A DNA stretch of 64,000 bases from Beijerinckiaceae bacterium (GTDB taxonomy: Bacteria; Pseudomonadota; Alphaproteobacteria; Rhizobiales; Beijerinckiaceae): NCBI GenBank assembly GCA_947454485.1, contig CANGJJ010000001.1, positions 372,001-436,000 of the forward strand. The letters are read 5' to 3'. Both the position numbers and the translations under genes were made by a program. The notes under the pieces are model-generated. The model had not been told where the DNA came from. It was given only the letters and a program-made list of their open reading frames with translations, and ran no database searches. Position 1 is the stretch's first letter, and each line of letters opens with the position of its first letter. Below are positions 7,866 through 16,933 of this stretch, piece by piece.

Positions 7866-9926
7866 TTAGCGATCCCGGCGAGGTCCGCGCGGACCATCAG
7901 GGCGCTTGCCACCACCAAAGGGTCGGCCCCCCTTCGGCCGATCACCACCTGAGGGGCGATCACCAAAAGGACGGCCACTTTGCGGGCGACCACCTTCGCG
8001 GCGCGGTCCACGCGGTCCTTCAGAGCGCGGGCCCTCAGAACGCGGGCCAGCACTGCGCGGCTTGCCTTTGAAGCTGTCGCGATTGCCAAACGCACCCGGC
8101 TCGCGCGGCTTGCGCGCAGGCCGTTCGCCACCAGCAAAGTCGCCCGTGCCGCTCCGCGGTGCACGGTCGTCGCGATGGGTGCGCGGTGCGCGATCATCAC
8201 GGCTGCGGGCAGGGCGATCACCCTCCTCACGCGGCTTGCGGAATGTGCGCTCGCCACCGCGATCATCACGGCTGCGCGGCGCACGATCATCCCGGCTTGT
8301 GCGTGGAGCACGATCTTCGCGCGGCGTGAAGCTGCGCTCGCGGCTCTCGCCTTCACTGCGCGGATTGCGCTCTGTGGCAAAGCGGCGGGCATTGCGTGTG
8401 CCACCCGGCTCGCTGGTTTTGCCAGCTGCCACGACACGCTCCACTTTCACAGCGCGGCCACGACGGTCGGATGTCTCTTGGCGCTCGATCCGCTTGCGCG
8501 GCCCGCTCTTGTCGCCATCGCGCTTTTGCTCGCGCAGGGTCGAGATATGTTTGCGTGCGCCGGGCAGAGGCTTGGTGCGCGGCTTGTCATCCTCGCCCTC
8601 GTCGGAGGGGCGTCGCTCTTCGCGCTGCGGGCGACGATAGGTCTCTTCATCCCGGTCGCGTTCAAACACAGGCGCATCGAAATCCGCATTGGCTTCACGC
8701 GCCAAAGTCTCGCCGAGCTGATCTTTGAGAATGCGTGTCTTGATTTCTTCGACGCCGCCTTCTGCAAGTTCTGCCAGCTGGAAGGGACCAAAGGAGATGC
8801 GGATGAGACGGTTCACGTCAAGGCCGAGGCTTTCCAGAACGCGCTTCACTTCGCGGTTCTTGCCTTCGCGCAGGCCCAAAGTCAGCCAGCTATTGGCACC
8901 TTGCACACGGTCGAGCGTGGCTTCGATACCTTGATATTCGATACCTTCAACCGTGACGCCATTGCGCAAGGAATCAAGCTGCGCCTGATTGGTCTCGCCA
9001 TGGGCGCGCACGCGGTAGCGGCGCAGCCAAGCGGTGGTGGGCAATTCGAGCACACGCGCCAAGCCACCATCATTGGTGAGCAGCAACAGGCCTTCGGTAT
9101 TGATGTCGAGGCGACCAATCGTGACGACGCGCGGTAAATCGGCGGGCAGGATGTCAAAGATTGTCGGACGACCTTCAGGATCATAAGCGGTCGTCACATA
9201 GCCGCGCGGCTTATAGAACAGCCACAGGCGTGTGCGCTCGCGCTGACCAAGGGCAGCCCCATCGACGGTGACTTTGTCTTGCGGACCAACATTGAGCGCG
9301 GGCGAGTCAATCACCACGCCATTGACGGCGACGCGGCCCTGCGCAATCCAGGCCTCTGCATCGCGGCGCGAGCACAGGCCAACGCGGGCCATGACTTTTG
9401 CAATACGCTCTTCGCCTTCGCTGCGCTCAACCGTGCGAACGGTCGGCTGCACTTTGGGCGGCAAGCGACGGCGGATCGGGCGATTGCCATCGCCAGCGCG
9501 CGCGCGGAAATTACGCTCACCATCTTCGCGTGGCTTGAAGCTACGCTCACCGCGATCTTCACGCGGCTTGAAAGTGCGAGCCCCTTCTTCGCGTGGCTTG
9601 AAGCTACGCTCGCCACGATCTTCACGCGGCTTGAAAGTACGAGCACCTTCCTCGCGTGGCTTGAAGCTGCGCTCTCCGCGCTCTTCGCGTGGCTTGAAAG
9701 TGCGTGTACCTTCGCCCCGAGGCTTGAAGCTGCGCTCGCCACGGTCCTCGCGCGGCTTGAAGGTGCGGGCACCTTCTTCGCGGGGTTTGAAGCTGCGGCC
9801 TGCGCCCTCGGCGCGCGGCTTGCGCGGGCCTGAGCCGGTGGGTGGGCCGTCCTTGCGGAAGCTACGGCCTGATTTGGCACCCGGCTTGCGCGGGCGCCCC
9901 TTGTCGTTGTCGCGTTTGTCAGTCAT
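7866..9926 (-). CDS. RluB/RsuA-family rRNA pseudouridine synthase with long Arg-rich repeat tails, 686 aa
   Basis: The core is an S4 domain (about residues 172-225) followed by the RsuA/RluB catalytic domain with GRLDINTEGLLLL, catalytic Asp near 274. The late motif LREGKNREVKRVLESLGLDVNRLIRI is also present. It probably converts a uridine in 23S rRNA helix 89 to pseudouridine, as RluB does. The N-terminal 170 residues are low-complexity, with alternating 10- and 11-residue units KPREEGARTF and KPREDRGERSF. The C-terminal ~250 residues are rich in Arg, Asp, Pro and Gly (RDDRAPR, RSEGPR repeats). Both tails should be disordered and positively charged. The start at 9926 has an AGGA site close by. 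Confidence 0.9.
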   Translation of the reverse strand: MTDKRDNDKGRPRKPGAKSGRSFRKDGPPTGSGPRKPRAEGAGRSFKPREEGARTFKPREDRGERSFKPRGEGTRTFKPREERGERSFKPREEGARTFKPREDRGERSFKPREEGARTFKPREDRGERSFKPREDGERNFRARAGDGNRPIRRRLPPKVQPTVRTVERSEGEERIAKVMARVGLCSRRDAEAWIAQGRVAVNGVVIDSPALNVGPQDKVTVDGAALGQRERTRLWLFYKPRGYVTTAYDPEGRPTIFDILPADLPRVVTIGRLDINTEGLLLLTNDGGLARVLELPTTAWLRRYRVRAHGETNQAQLDSLRNGVTVEGIEYQGIEATLDRVQGANSWLTLGLREGKNREVKRVLESLGLDVNRLIRISFGPFQLAELAEGGVEEIKTRILKDQLGETLAREANADFDAPVFERDRDEETYRRPQREERRPSDEGEDDKPRTKPLPGARKHISTLREQKRDGDKSGPRKRIERQETSDRRGRAVKVERVVAAGKTSEPGGTRNARRFATERNPRSEGESRERSFTPREDRAPRTSRDDRAPRSRDDRGGERTFRKPREEGDRPARSRDDRAPRTHRDDRAPRSGTGDFAGGERPARKPREPGAFGNRDSFKGKPRSAGPRSEGPRSEGPRGPRREGGRPQSGRPFGDRPSGGDRPKGGRPFGGGKRPDGPRGPRRDR
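9516..9788 (-). repeat. 63-bp in-frame tandem repeat encoding KPREEGARTF-KPREDRGERSF units
   Basis: About four and a half copies of a 63-bp unit, each coding for a 10-residue plus an 11-residue block. The copies differ at scattered mostly synonymous or conservative positions, so the array is imperfect and of some age. It falls in the disordered N-terminus of the pseudouridine synthase. Unit number may vary between strains by slippage. Confidence 0.85.
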
Positions 9927-9988
9927 GCGTCCTGATAGCAGTTCAGCCCCGAAAGGGGGAGCGGGAAATAGGCCCATGGCGAGGAAAC

Positions 9989-10459
9989 ATGCCGAGGAAT
10001 GATGGACCGGTGAGCGAGACAGACGACCCTTTGAGCCGGGCCTTTGATGCCGCCCGCCAAGCGGCGGCGCGCGGGGAGGTGCCCGTGGGGGCCGTTATTA
10101 TGCGCGAGGGGCAGGTGCTGGCGGTGGCGGGCAACCGCACGCTGGAGGACAAAGACCCCACTGCCCATGCCGAGCTTCTGGCCATCCGGCAGGCCTGCCA
10201 GAAGCTGGGATCCGAGCGGCTGATCGGCTGCGATCTTTATGTGACGCTGGAGCCCTGCGCCATGTGCGCGGGGGCGATCTCCTTCGCTAGGCTGCGGCGG
10301 GTCTATTATGCGGCGCCCGACCCCAAGGGCGGGGCGGTGGACCATGGGCCGCATTTCTTCGCCCAACCGACCTGCCACCATGCACCCGAAGTCTATGGAG
10401 GCCTGCGCGAGAGCGAGGCCGCCGATTTGCTGCGCAGCTTCTTTGAGGCGCGCCGTTAA
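9989..10459 (+). CDS. tadA: tRNA-specific adenosine deaminase, 156 aa
   Basis: TadA deaminates A34 of tRNA-Arg(ACG) to inosine. The zinc deaminase motifs are complete: HAE with His60 and Glu62, and PCAMC with Cys90 and Cys93. The ATG at 9989 follows GAGGAA and gives a normal length. It is divergent from the pseudouridine synthase and convergent with purD. The last four bases TTAA (10456-10459) are shared by the stop codons of both convergent genes. Confidence 0.95.
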   Translation: MPRNDGPVSETDDPLSRAFDAARQAAARGEVPVGAVIMREGQVLAVAGNRTLEDKDPTAHAELLAIRQACQKLGSERLIGCDLYVTLEPCAMCAGAISFARLRRVYYAAPDPKGGAVDHGPHFFAQPTCHHAPEVYGGLRESEAADLLRSFFEARR

Positions 10460-11718
10460 AGCGCGCGCCAGCCGATATCGCGGCGGCAAAAGCCACCTGG
10501 CCAGTCAATCACATCAATGGCGGCATAGGCGCGCTTTTGCGCCTCGGCCACGCTGGCGCCGCGCGCAGTGATATTCAAGACACGCCCGCCATTGGCGATG
10601 AGCTTGTCGCCGTCGAGCTTGGTGCCAGCGTGATAAACGGTGATGGACTCCATCGCCGCAGCGCGCTCAACGCCTTTGATCTCACTGCCCCGCTCAGGCG
10701 CATCTGGATAGCCCTTGGCCGCGAAGACAACGGTCAAAGCTGTCTCAGGCGACAGTGACACGGGCTTTTGCGGCAATGCGCCTGTGGCGGCGCCATGGAG
10801 CAGAGCCAGCACATCATCTTGCACGCGCGGCAACATGACCTGTGTTTCAGGATCGCCAAAACGCACATTGAATTCGATGAGCTTGGGGCCTTGGGGGCCA
10901 ATCATCAAACCCGCAAATAGCAAGCCTTTAAAAGGGATACCGCGCTGGCGCATGCCGCGCAGCGTGGGATTGATAATCTCCTCCATCACGCGCGCTGTCA
11001 TGGCAGGGGTCATGATGGGCGCGGGTGAATAAGCGCCCATGCCACCTGTATTGGGGCCTGTGTCGCCATCGCCCACGCGCTTGTGGTCTTGGGCTGAGGC
11101 AAAGGCGAGGGCATGGTCGCCATCACACAGGGCGAAGAAGGAGGCTTCTTCCCCCTCCAGAAAATCTTCCACCACGACTTCAGCGCCCGCCGCACCAAAA
11201 GCGCCGCCAAAGATCATGTCGATGGCCGCATCGGCTTCGGCCACACTCATCGCGACGATGACGCCCTTGCCGGCGGCCAGACCATCAGCCTTGACCACGA
11301 TCGGCGCACCCTTGCGCGCGACATAGGCTTTGGCCGGGCCCGCGGAGGTGAAGCGCTCATAATCGGCGGTGGGAATGGAGAACTCGCGGCACAGATCCTT
11401 GGTAAAGCCCTTCGAGCCCTCAAGCTGGGCAGCGGCTTTGGAGGGGCCAAAGGCGGCAATCCCCGCGCGCTCCAGATCATCCACCAAGCCCGCGACCAGC
11501 GGCGCCTCGGGGCCCACGACCACGAAACTGACCTGCATGGTGCGGCAAAAATCGATCACCGCCTGATGGTTCGCCACATCCAGGGCGACAGTCTGCGCAA
11601 GGCCCCTTGTGCCCGGATTGCCCGGCGCGACAAACAATGTCTGCAGTTTGGGGCTCTTGGAGAGCGCCAAAGCCAAGGCATGTTCACGCCCGCCTGAACC
11701 AATGAGAAGCACATTCAT
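10456..11718 (-). CDS. purD: Phosphoribosylamine-glycine ligase
   Basis: PurD (GAR synthetase) joins glycine to phosphoribosylamine in purine synthesis. [16 protein letters not shown] is the family N-terminus and sets the start at 11718. The ATP-grasp domain is clear ([52 protein letters not shown]). The length of 420 aa is normal. It is divergent from xseA across about 100 bp. Its stop codon TAA shares TTAA with the tadA stop on the other strand. Confidence 0.97.
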   Translation of the reverse strand: MNVLLIGSGGREHALALALSKSPKLQTLFVAPGNPGTRGLAQTVALDVANHQAVIDFCRTMQVSFVVVGPEAPLVAGLVDDLERAGIAAFGPSKAAAQLEGSKGFTKDLCREFSIPTADYERFTSAGPAKAYVARKGAPIVVKADGLAAGKGVIVAMSVAEADAAIDMIFGGAFGAAGAEVVVEDFLEGEEASFFALCDGDHALAFASAQDHKRVGDGDTGPNTGGMGAYSPAPIMTPAMTARVMEEIINPTLRGMRQRGIPFKGLLFAGLMIGPQGPKLIEFNVRFGDPETQVMLPRVQDDVLALLHGAATGALPQKPVSLSPETALTVVFAAKGYPDAPERGSEIKGVERAAAMESITVYHAGTKLDGDKLIANGGRVLNITARGASVAEAQKRAYAAIDVIDWPGGFCRRDIGWRAL

Positions 11719-11821
11719 AGGGTCTGTCCGTCTGGAGATGGGCGCTGGTGTAGCGGGGCGGGGGATGGGGGGCAAGGTGGATGTTCTTCCCCCCATGGGC
11801 CAAATCCCCCATATTCCCCCC

Positions 11822-13402
11822 ATGTCCGATTCTTCCGTCTCGACTACCAATGCGCCCGAGCTTTCGGTGTCTGATCTGTCGGGTGCGTTGAAGCGCACCA
11901 TTGAGGATCGGTTTGGCTATGTGCGGGTGCGCGGTGAAGTCTCGGGCTGGCGCGGGCCGCATTCGTCGGGTCACTGCTATTTTTCGTTGAAGGATGAGGG
12001 CGCCCGGATCGATGCGGTGATCTGGAAGGGCAATTTTGCGCGTATGCGTGTGCGCCCTGAAGAGGGGATGGAGGTCATTGCCACGGGCAAGATCACCACT
12101 TTCCCCGGCAAGTCTTCTTATCAAATTGTCATCGAGACGATTGAGCCTGCCGGTGTGGGCGCTTTGATGGCACTGCTGGAAGAGCGCCGCCGCAAGCTGA
12201 GTGCCGAAGGCCTCTTCGATGATGCGCGCAAGCAGCTCTTGCCCTATCTGCCGCGCGTGATTGGTGTTGTCACTTCGCCCACGGGCGCTGTCATTCGCGA
12301 CATTCTGCATCGCATCAATGATCGCTTTCCCCGCCATGTGATTGTCTGGCCTGTGCGTGTTCAAGGCGAGTCCAGTGCAGCAGAGGTTGCGCAGGCTATT
12401 CACGGATTGAATGCTCTGCCAGAGGATGGGCCCATCGCGCGTCCTGATGTGATCATCGTCGCGCGCGGCGGTGGTTCTCTCGAAGATCTGTGGGGCTTTA
12501 ACGACGAAGCGGTCGTGCGTGCGGCTGCTGACAGCATGATTCCGCTGATCTCGGCGGTGGGTCATGAAACCGACTGGACCTTGATTGACCATGCCGCGGA
12601 TCTGCGCGCGCCAACACCCACAGGCGCAGCGGAAATGTGCGTACCGGTGCGCTCTGAATTGATGGCGCAGGTGAGCGATCTGGCGCGTCGTCATGCAGGT
12701 GCACAGCAGCGTTTGTTTGAGCGCAGGCGTTCTGATCTGCGCGGGCTCGTGCGTGTTCTGCCCTCGGGTGAAGATGTCATCGCCATTCCGCGTCAGCGCA
12801 TCGACCGCGCAGGCGAGCGTTTGCGCGAACGCGTCGAGGCCATGCTGCGTCAGAACCATTTGCGTCTGAACAAGGCAGCAGGTTTGCTCGCGCGTCACTC
12901 GCCACAGGCTGAGTTTGCGCGTATGAGCGAGCGCTGCGCAAATTTGTCATCGCGCTTGGCGCGCGTTGCGCCCACTCTTGTGCCGCAGCGCAGGCTCGCA
13001 TTTGTTGGCCTGTCCCAGCGTTTTGATGCTGCGCGCAGGGCCAATCTGTCCCTGCAGCGCCAAGCCATGCAGGGCCAGCGCGAGCGTTTGCTGCACTATC
13101 ATGAGCGTATGGCGCGTGCGGTGGTCATGCTGCAGGCGCGCCGTGCAGAAAAGCTCGCCAATGTCGCCCAGCTCTTTGCCACGCTGAACTACAAAAGCGT
13201 TCTGGCGCGTGGCTATGCTTTGGTGAGCGATGCGCAGGGCAAGCCTATTGGCTTGGCAGCAGGTCTTGCGTCGGGTGCGTCCATTTCGATTGAATTTGCT
13301 GACGGCAAAGTGGCTGCGCAGATTGGTGATGAGCCACCGCGCAGCGCCAAGCCTGCGGCCAAGAAAGCGACCGCCAAGCCGGGTCAGGGAACGCTCTTTT
13401 GA
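11822..13402 (+). CDS. xseA: Exodeoxyribonuclease VII large subunit, 526 aa
   Basis: XseA is the catalytic subunit of the bidirectional single-strand exonuclease VII. An OB-fold opens the protein ([32 protein letters not shown]). The exonuclease core follows ([61 protein letters not shown] pattern), then a long coiled-coil region and the C-terminal [13 protein letters not shown] motif. The chosen ATG at 11822 has no Shine-Dalgarno but a C-rich leader, so it may be leaderless; an in-frame ATG lies at 11795. The Ala/Lys tail [15 protein letters not shown] is typical of rhizobial homologues. Confidence 0.95.
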   Translation: MSDSSVSTTNAPELSVSDLSGALKRTIEDRFGYVRVRGEVSGWRGPHSSGHCYFSLKDEGARIDAVIWKGNFARMRVRPEEGMEVIATGKITTFPGKSSYQIVIETIEPAGVGALMALLEERRRKLSAEGLFDDARKQLLPYLPRVIGVVTSPTGAVIRDILHRINDRFPRHVIVWPVRVQGESSAAEVAQAIHGLNALPEDGPIARPDVIIVARGGGSLEDLWGFNDEAVVRAAADSMIPLISAVGHETDWTLIDHAADLRAPTPTGAAEMCVPVRSELMAQVSDLARRHAGAQQRLFERRRSDLRGLVRVLPSGEDVIAIPRQRIDRAGERLRERVEAMLRQNHLRLNKAAGLLARHSPQAEFARMSERCANLSSRLARVAPTLVPQRRLAFVGLSQRFDAARRANLSLQRQAMQGQRERLLHYHERMARAVVMLQARRAEKLANVAQLFATLNYKSVLARGYALVSDAQGKPIGLAAGLASGASISIEFADGKVAAQIGDEPPRSAKPAAKKATAKPGQGTLF

Positions 13403-13452
13403 AATCAGCTTTCGTGCTTATCTCAGCATCAGAAAATCAGGTGAGGTGACTC

Positions 13453-13887
13453 ATGTCTATCTTCGGCCGTGGCGCGTCAGAGCGCAGCGAAAAGGTTTTT
13501 CCCGTGCAGAAAACGGAGGAGGAGTGGCGGCGCATTCTCACGCCCGAGCAATATCGCGTGTTGCGCGAACATGGCACTGAGCGCGCCTGCACCAGCCCGC
13601 TCGATCATGAGAAGCGCAATGGCACCTTTTATTGCGCGGGCTGCGGCAATCCTCTGTTTGGCGCCAAGACCAAGTTCAACAGCGGTACAGGCTGGCCGAG
13701 CTTCTGCGATCCCATTCCCGGCTCGATTGAGACAACGGAAGATCACAGCCATTTCATGGTGCGCACCGAAGTCCATTGCAGCCAGTGCGGTGGACATCTG
13801 GGCCATGTCTTTGAGGATGGCCCCCCGCCCACGGGCCTGCGCTATTGCATGAATGGCCTGTCGATGCGCTTCGAGCCAGAGGCGTGA
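13453..13887 (+). CDS. msrB: Peptide-methionine (R)-S-oxide reductase, 144 aa
   Basis: MsrB repairs oxidised methionine. Four zinc ligands, CAGC (61, 64) and CSQC (109, 112), are present, and the catalytic Cys132 sits in [20 protein letters not shown] is the substrate loop with the conserved Trp. No signal peptide is visible, so it is cytoplasmic. The ATG follows GAGGTGA. It stands 50 bp after xseA and is followed by a terminator. Confidence 0.95.
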   Translation: MSIFGRGASERSEKVFPVQKTEEEWRRILTPEQYRVLREHGTERACTSPLDHEKRNGTFYCAGCGNPLFGAKTKFNSGTGWPSFCDPIPGSIETTEDHSHFMVRTEVHCSQCGGHLGHVFEDGPPPTGLRYCMNGLSMRFEPEA

Positions 13888-13913
13888 TCTTGGTATAATT
13901 TCCTAAAACGGAG

Positions 13914-13936
13914 GGCCTGCCGCTTGGCGGGCCTTT
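13914..13936 (+). terminator. Rho-independent terminator after msrB
   Basis: GGCCTGCC pairs over 8 bp (one G-T) with GGCGGGCC around a GCTT loop, followed by a short TTT. It separates msrB from the metallophosphoesterase gene. Confidence 0.7.
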
Positions 13937-14046
13937 CGCGTTCACCACATCTCGACCTTGGCATTGGTGTGCATCCGTCTTTGTGCCAGATCACAGACTG
14001 GCCCAAACCGAGTAGAAGGGGCTCCTGAGGGAGCGATCATTCCATC

Positions 14047-14790
14047 ATGCGCATTGCGTTTATGTCAGACATCCACGGCAACAGAGAAGCGCTCGACGCT
14101 TGTCTGGCTCATGCTGCGCGCCAGAAGGTTGATCGCATCGTCTTTCTGGGGGATCTGGTTGGTTATGGTGCCGACCCTGCCTATGTGGCCGATCGTGTGC
14201 GTGAACAGATCGACAAAGGCGCACTCGCCATTTTGGGCAATCATGATGAAGCGGCCGCGCGAGCTGAAACATCCGGCATGAATGACTATGCGCGCCAAGC
14301 TATTGAGTGGACGCATGACGCGCTTGATGAAGAGACACGTCAGTTTCTGATCAATCTGCCGATGCAGATCAGTGACGAAGATCGGCTCTATGTCCACTCC
14401 GAAGCGTCCAGCCCGCGCAGCTGGGCCTATATCACGGACATAGGCTCAGCTGAACGCAGTTTGCGCTCAACGGGCCATCGCGTGACTTTTTGTGGCCATG
14501 TTCACAAGCCTCAGCTTTATCATATGCAGGCGATGAAGCCGCCGGTTCTATTTGTGCCGCAGACCGCCACGGGCATTCCGTTGATGGGCAACCGCCAGTG
14601 GCTTGCGGTGCAAGGTGCTGTGGGCCAGCCGCGCGATCAAAATCCGCTGGCGGCCTATTCCGTGCTCGACACGACAAAGAATGAGCTGACCTATCACCGT
14701 GTGCCTTACGATATCGAAACAGCGGCACAGAAGATTCATGCCGCGCGGCTGCCGCAAATTTTGGCAGCACGCCTTTTCATTGGCAGGTGA
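14047..14790 (+). CDS. Calcineurin-like metallophosphoesterase, 247 aa
   Basis: A di-metal phosphoesterase. DIHGN (residues 8-12), GDLVGYG (36-42), GNHD near 60, VHSE near 117 and GHVHKP near 150 give the complete metal and catalytic set of the YfcE/PPP-like class. Soluble, no signal peptide. Only three bases separate its stop from the start of the kinase-Usp gene, so the two are co-translated. That pairing suggests, but does not prove, that it acts as the protein phosphatase opposing the kinase. Confidence 0.88.
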   Translation: MRIAFMSDIHGNREALDACLAHAARQKVDRIVFLGDLVGYGADPAYVADRVREQIDKGALAILGNHDEAAARAETSGMNDYARQAIEWTHDALDEETRQFLINLPMQISDEDRLYVHSEASSPRSWAYITDIGSAERSLRSTGHRVTFCGHVHKPQLYHMQAMKPPVLFVPQTATGIPLMGNRQWLAVQGAVGQPRDQNPLAAYSVLDTTKNELTYHRVPYDIETAAQKIHAARLPQILAARLFIGR

Positions 14791-14793
14791 CCC

Positions 14794-16242
14794 ATGGCGC
14801 GTGAACTGCTGGAATCAGGCTCGATCATCGATGGCTTTCGCATTGGTGAAAAAATCCATTCCGGCGGCATGGCAACCCTGTGGCGTGTCACGCGCGATGA
14901 TATTGCCCAGCCTATCGTCATGAAGGTGCCGACCATTCTCGACGGCGATGATGCAACCATCATCGTTGGCTTTGAGATGGAGATGATGATTTTGCCACGC
15001 CTGACCGGCGTTCATGTGCCCAAATGTTTCGCCATTGGTGATTTCGCACGCCAGCCCTTTTTGGTGATGGAATATATCCAAGGCCATTCGGTTTTTGCGC
15101 TCATCGAACGTGCGCCGCTCAGCGTTGAAGAGGTGGCCGATCTTGGTTTTCGCATCGCCACAGCCTTGGTCGATTTGCACCGGCAGAATGTGCTCCATCT
15201 CGACATCAAGCCCTCGAATGTGATGATCCGAGAAAGTGGCGAGGCCGCCTTCATCGACTTTGGCCTGTCGCGTCATCTCTTTCTGCCCGATCTTCTGGAA
15301 GAAGAGTTTCGTGTGCCTATGGGTACGGGGCCTTATATTGCGCCCGAACAAGTGCTGAAGAACCGCACCGATCCGCGCTCTGACATCTATTCGCTCGGCG
15401 TTCTGCTCTATTACCTTGCGACCAATGTCCGCCCCTTTGGTATTCCTCAAGCGCAAAGCTCGCTCAAGAATCGCCTGTGGCGTGATCCTGTACCGCCCCG
15501 CAAAATCGTGCCCACCATTAGCCCGCAATTGCAGGAGGTGATCCTGCGCTGCCTTGAGGTTGATCTTGATCGCCGTTACGCAACCGCTGCGCAGCTCGCC
15601 TTCGATCTTAAGAACCTCTCCGAAGTCAAACTGACCGAGCGCGCACATCGCACCGATCGCAATAGCTTCTTTGATGCGACCAAACGCTGGTTCTCCTCCA
15701 TCGGTATAGAGAGTGGTGCGCTGCAGCCCTCCGCCACGCAGAATAATCTCGCACCCATCATTATGGTGGCGGTGGATTTATCCGAAGGCATGGAAGCCTT
15801 GATGGAAGAGCTGCGTATTCATGTGAAGCGCGTTCTTGCCACAATGCCGGGTGTGCGCATTGCTTGCGTGAATGTGCTCAAGCTCAATCGCCTCACCATC
15901 AATTATACGCTTGATGATGAGGGTCGGAATATTCATGTGCAAAAATTGGTGGAGCTGCGCGAATGGGGCCGTCCCTTTGGCCTGTCGCAAGAGCGCATCA
16001 CCTTCCATGTGATCGAACATATGGATCCGGCAGTCGCGCTGATTGAGTTTGCCAAGAATAATCATGTCGATCAGGTTTTGATTGGCGCGCGCGCCAGCTC
16101 AACCTTGCGTCGGTTTCTGGGCAGTGTCTCTTCGCAAGTCGTTGCCGAAGCCTCATGCACTGTGACGGTGGTGCGCGCGCCCCAAGCCCAGCAGGAGCTG
16201 GAAGAGGCAGGGCTTGAAATGCCTAGCCAGAGTGCGGAGTGA
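14794..16242 (+). CDS. Ser/Thr protein kinase fused to a universal stress protein domain, 482 aa
   Basis: Residues 14-275 form a Hanks-type kinase: Gly-rich loop KIHSGGMATLWRV, Lys44, catalytic loop HLDIKPSN (Asp137), DFG at 155-157 and APE at 183-185. The HRD Arg is replaced by Leu, a non-RD kinase. Residues about 320-470 form a UspA domain (PIIMVAVDLSEG) whose nucleotide-binding motif GARASSTLRRFLGSVSS keeps the G-x-x-G-type pattern. There is no membrane segment or PASTA domain, so it is cytosolic, possibly stress- or ATP-sensing. The ribosome site CAGGTGA overlaps the preceding phosphoesterase stop. The 3' end overlaps the convergent ABC ATPase gene by 20 bp. Confidence 0.92.
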   Translation: MARELLESGSIIDGFRIGEKIHSGGMATLWRVTRDDIAQPIVMKVPTILDGDDATIIVGFEMEMMILPRLTGVHVPKCFAIGDFARQPFLVMEYIQGHSVFALIERAPLSVEEVADLGFRIATALVDLHRQNVLHLDIKPSNVMIRESGEAAFIDFGLSRHLFLPDLLEEEFRVPMGTGPYIAPEQVLKNRTDPRSDIYSLGVLLYYLATNVRPFGIPQAQSSLKNRLWRDPVPPRKIVPTISPQLQEVILRCLEVDLDRRYATAAQLAFDLKNLSEVKLTERAHRTDRNSFFDATKRWFSSIGIESGALQPSATQNNLAPIIMVAVDLSEGMEALMEELRIHVKRVLATMPGVRIACVNVLKLNRLTINYTLDDEGRNIHVQKLVELREWGRPFGLSQERITFHVIEHMDPAVALIEFAKNNHVDQVLIGARASSTLRRFLGSVSSQVVAEASCTVTVVRAPQAQQELEEAGLEMPSQSAE

Positions 16243-16933
16243 GCTGTTCTTCGCTGGCGATTTTGCCATCGACCACATGAACCCGCCGATCTGTGCGCGC
16301 CGCCAATTCCAGATCATGCGTGACGATGATGACCGCGCGGCTTGCCTTGCTGGTTTGAGACACAAGACCACGCAAAATCGCAATAACCTGTTCGCTTGAT
16401 TTGGTGTCGAGATTACCTGTCGGCTCATCCGCCAGAATGACGGCAGGATCATTGGCGAGCGCGCGGGCAATCGCGACCCGCTGGCGCTGCCCGCCTGACA
16501 TTTGATCGGGTCGTTTGGTCATCTGGTCGGCAAGACCAAGCGAGGTCAGCAGTTCTTCGGCCCGCGCTTGCATCTGCCGCTCGTTCAGTTTGCCCAAAGC
16601 GCGCATGGGAAGTTTGACATTCTCCAGCGCTGAAAATTCGGGTAGCAGAAAGTGAAACTGAAAGACAAAGCCCAGTGTGCTGAGGCGCAATTGTGCCCGT
16701 GCATTTTCATCAAGCTTGCTAGTCGCCTTGCCTTCAACAAAAACTTCGCCATTGGTGGGAATGTCGAGCAAACCAAGCAAATAGAGCAAAGATGATTTGC
16801 CCGAACCCGATGGTCCGGTGATGGCGACGAATTCACCGGGATGAACGACAAGATCAATGCCGCCGACCAGAGTGGTGGGAATTTCGCCATCAATGATGCG
16901 CACCGCCTGCTGCGTTTCGATCAAGGCGCTCAT
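16223..16933 (-). CDS. ABC exporter ATPase, LolD/DevA/MacB type, 236 aa
   Basis: The nucleotide-binding subunit: Walker [10 protein letters not shown] at residues 40-48, Q-loop [12 protein letters not shown], signature [15 protein letters not shown], Walker [14 protein letters not shown] and switch His in IVTHD. It belongs to the LolD/MacB class that pairs with FtsX-fold permeases and works mechanically rather than by transporting through the membrane part. Its ATG overlaps the permease stop (ATGA at 16930-16933). Confidence 0.93.
   Translation of the reverse strand: MSALIETQQAVRIIDGEIPTTLVGGIDLVVHPGEFVAITGPSGSGKSSLLYLLGLLDIPTNGEVFVEGKATSKLDENARAQLRLSTLGFVFQFHFLLPEFSALENVKLPMRALGKLNERQMQARAEELLTSLGLADQMTKRPDQMSGGQRQRVAIARALANDPAVILADEPTGNLDTKSSEQVIAILRGLVSQTSKASRAVIIVTHDLELAARTDRRVHVVDGKIASEEQLTPHSG

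Noticed and set aside
9516-9788. Repeat array considered as a CRISPR
   Set aside because: Units are contiguous and coding, with no unique spacers between them and no cas genes nearby.
7980-10002. Long plus-strand open frames opposite the pseudouridine synthase
   Set aside because: They are low-complexity mirrors of the Arg-rich repeats, without independent start signals.
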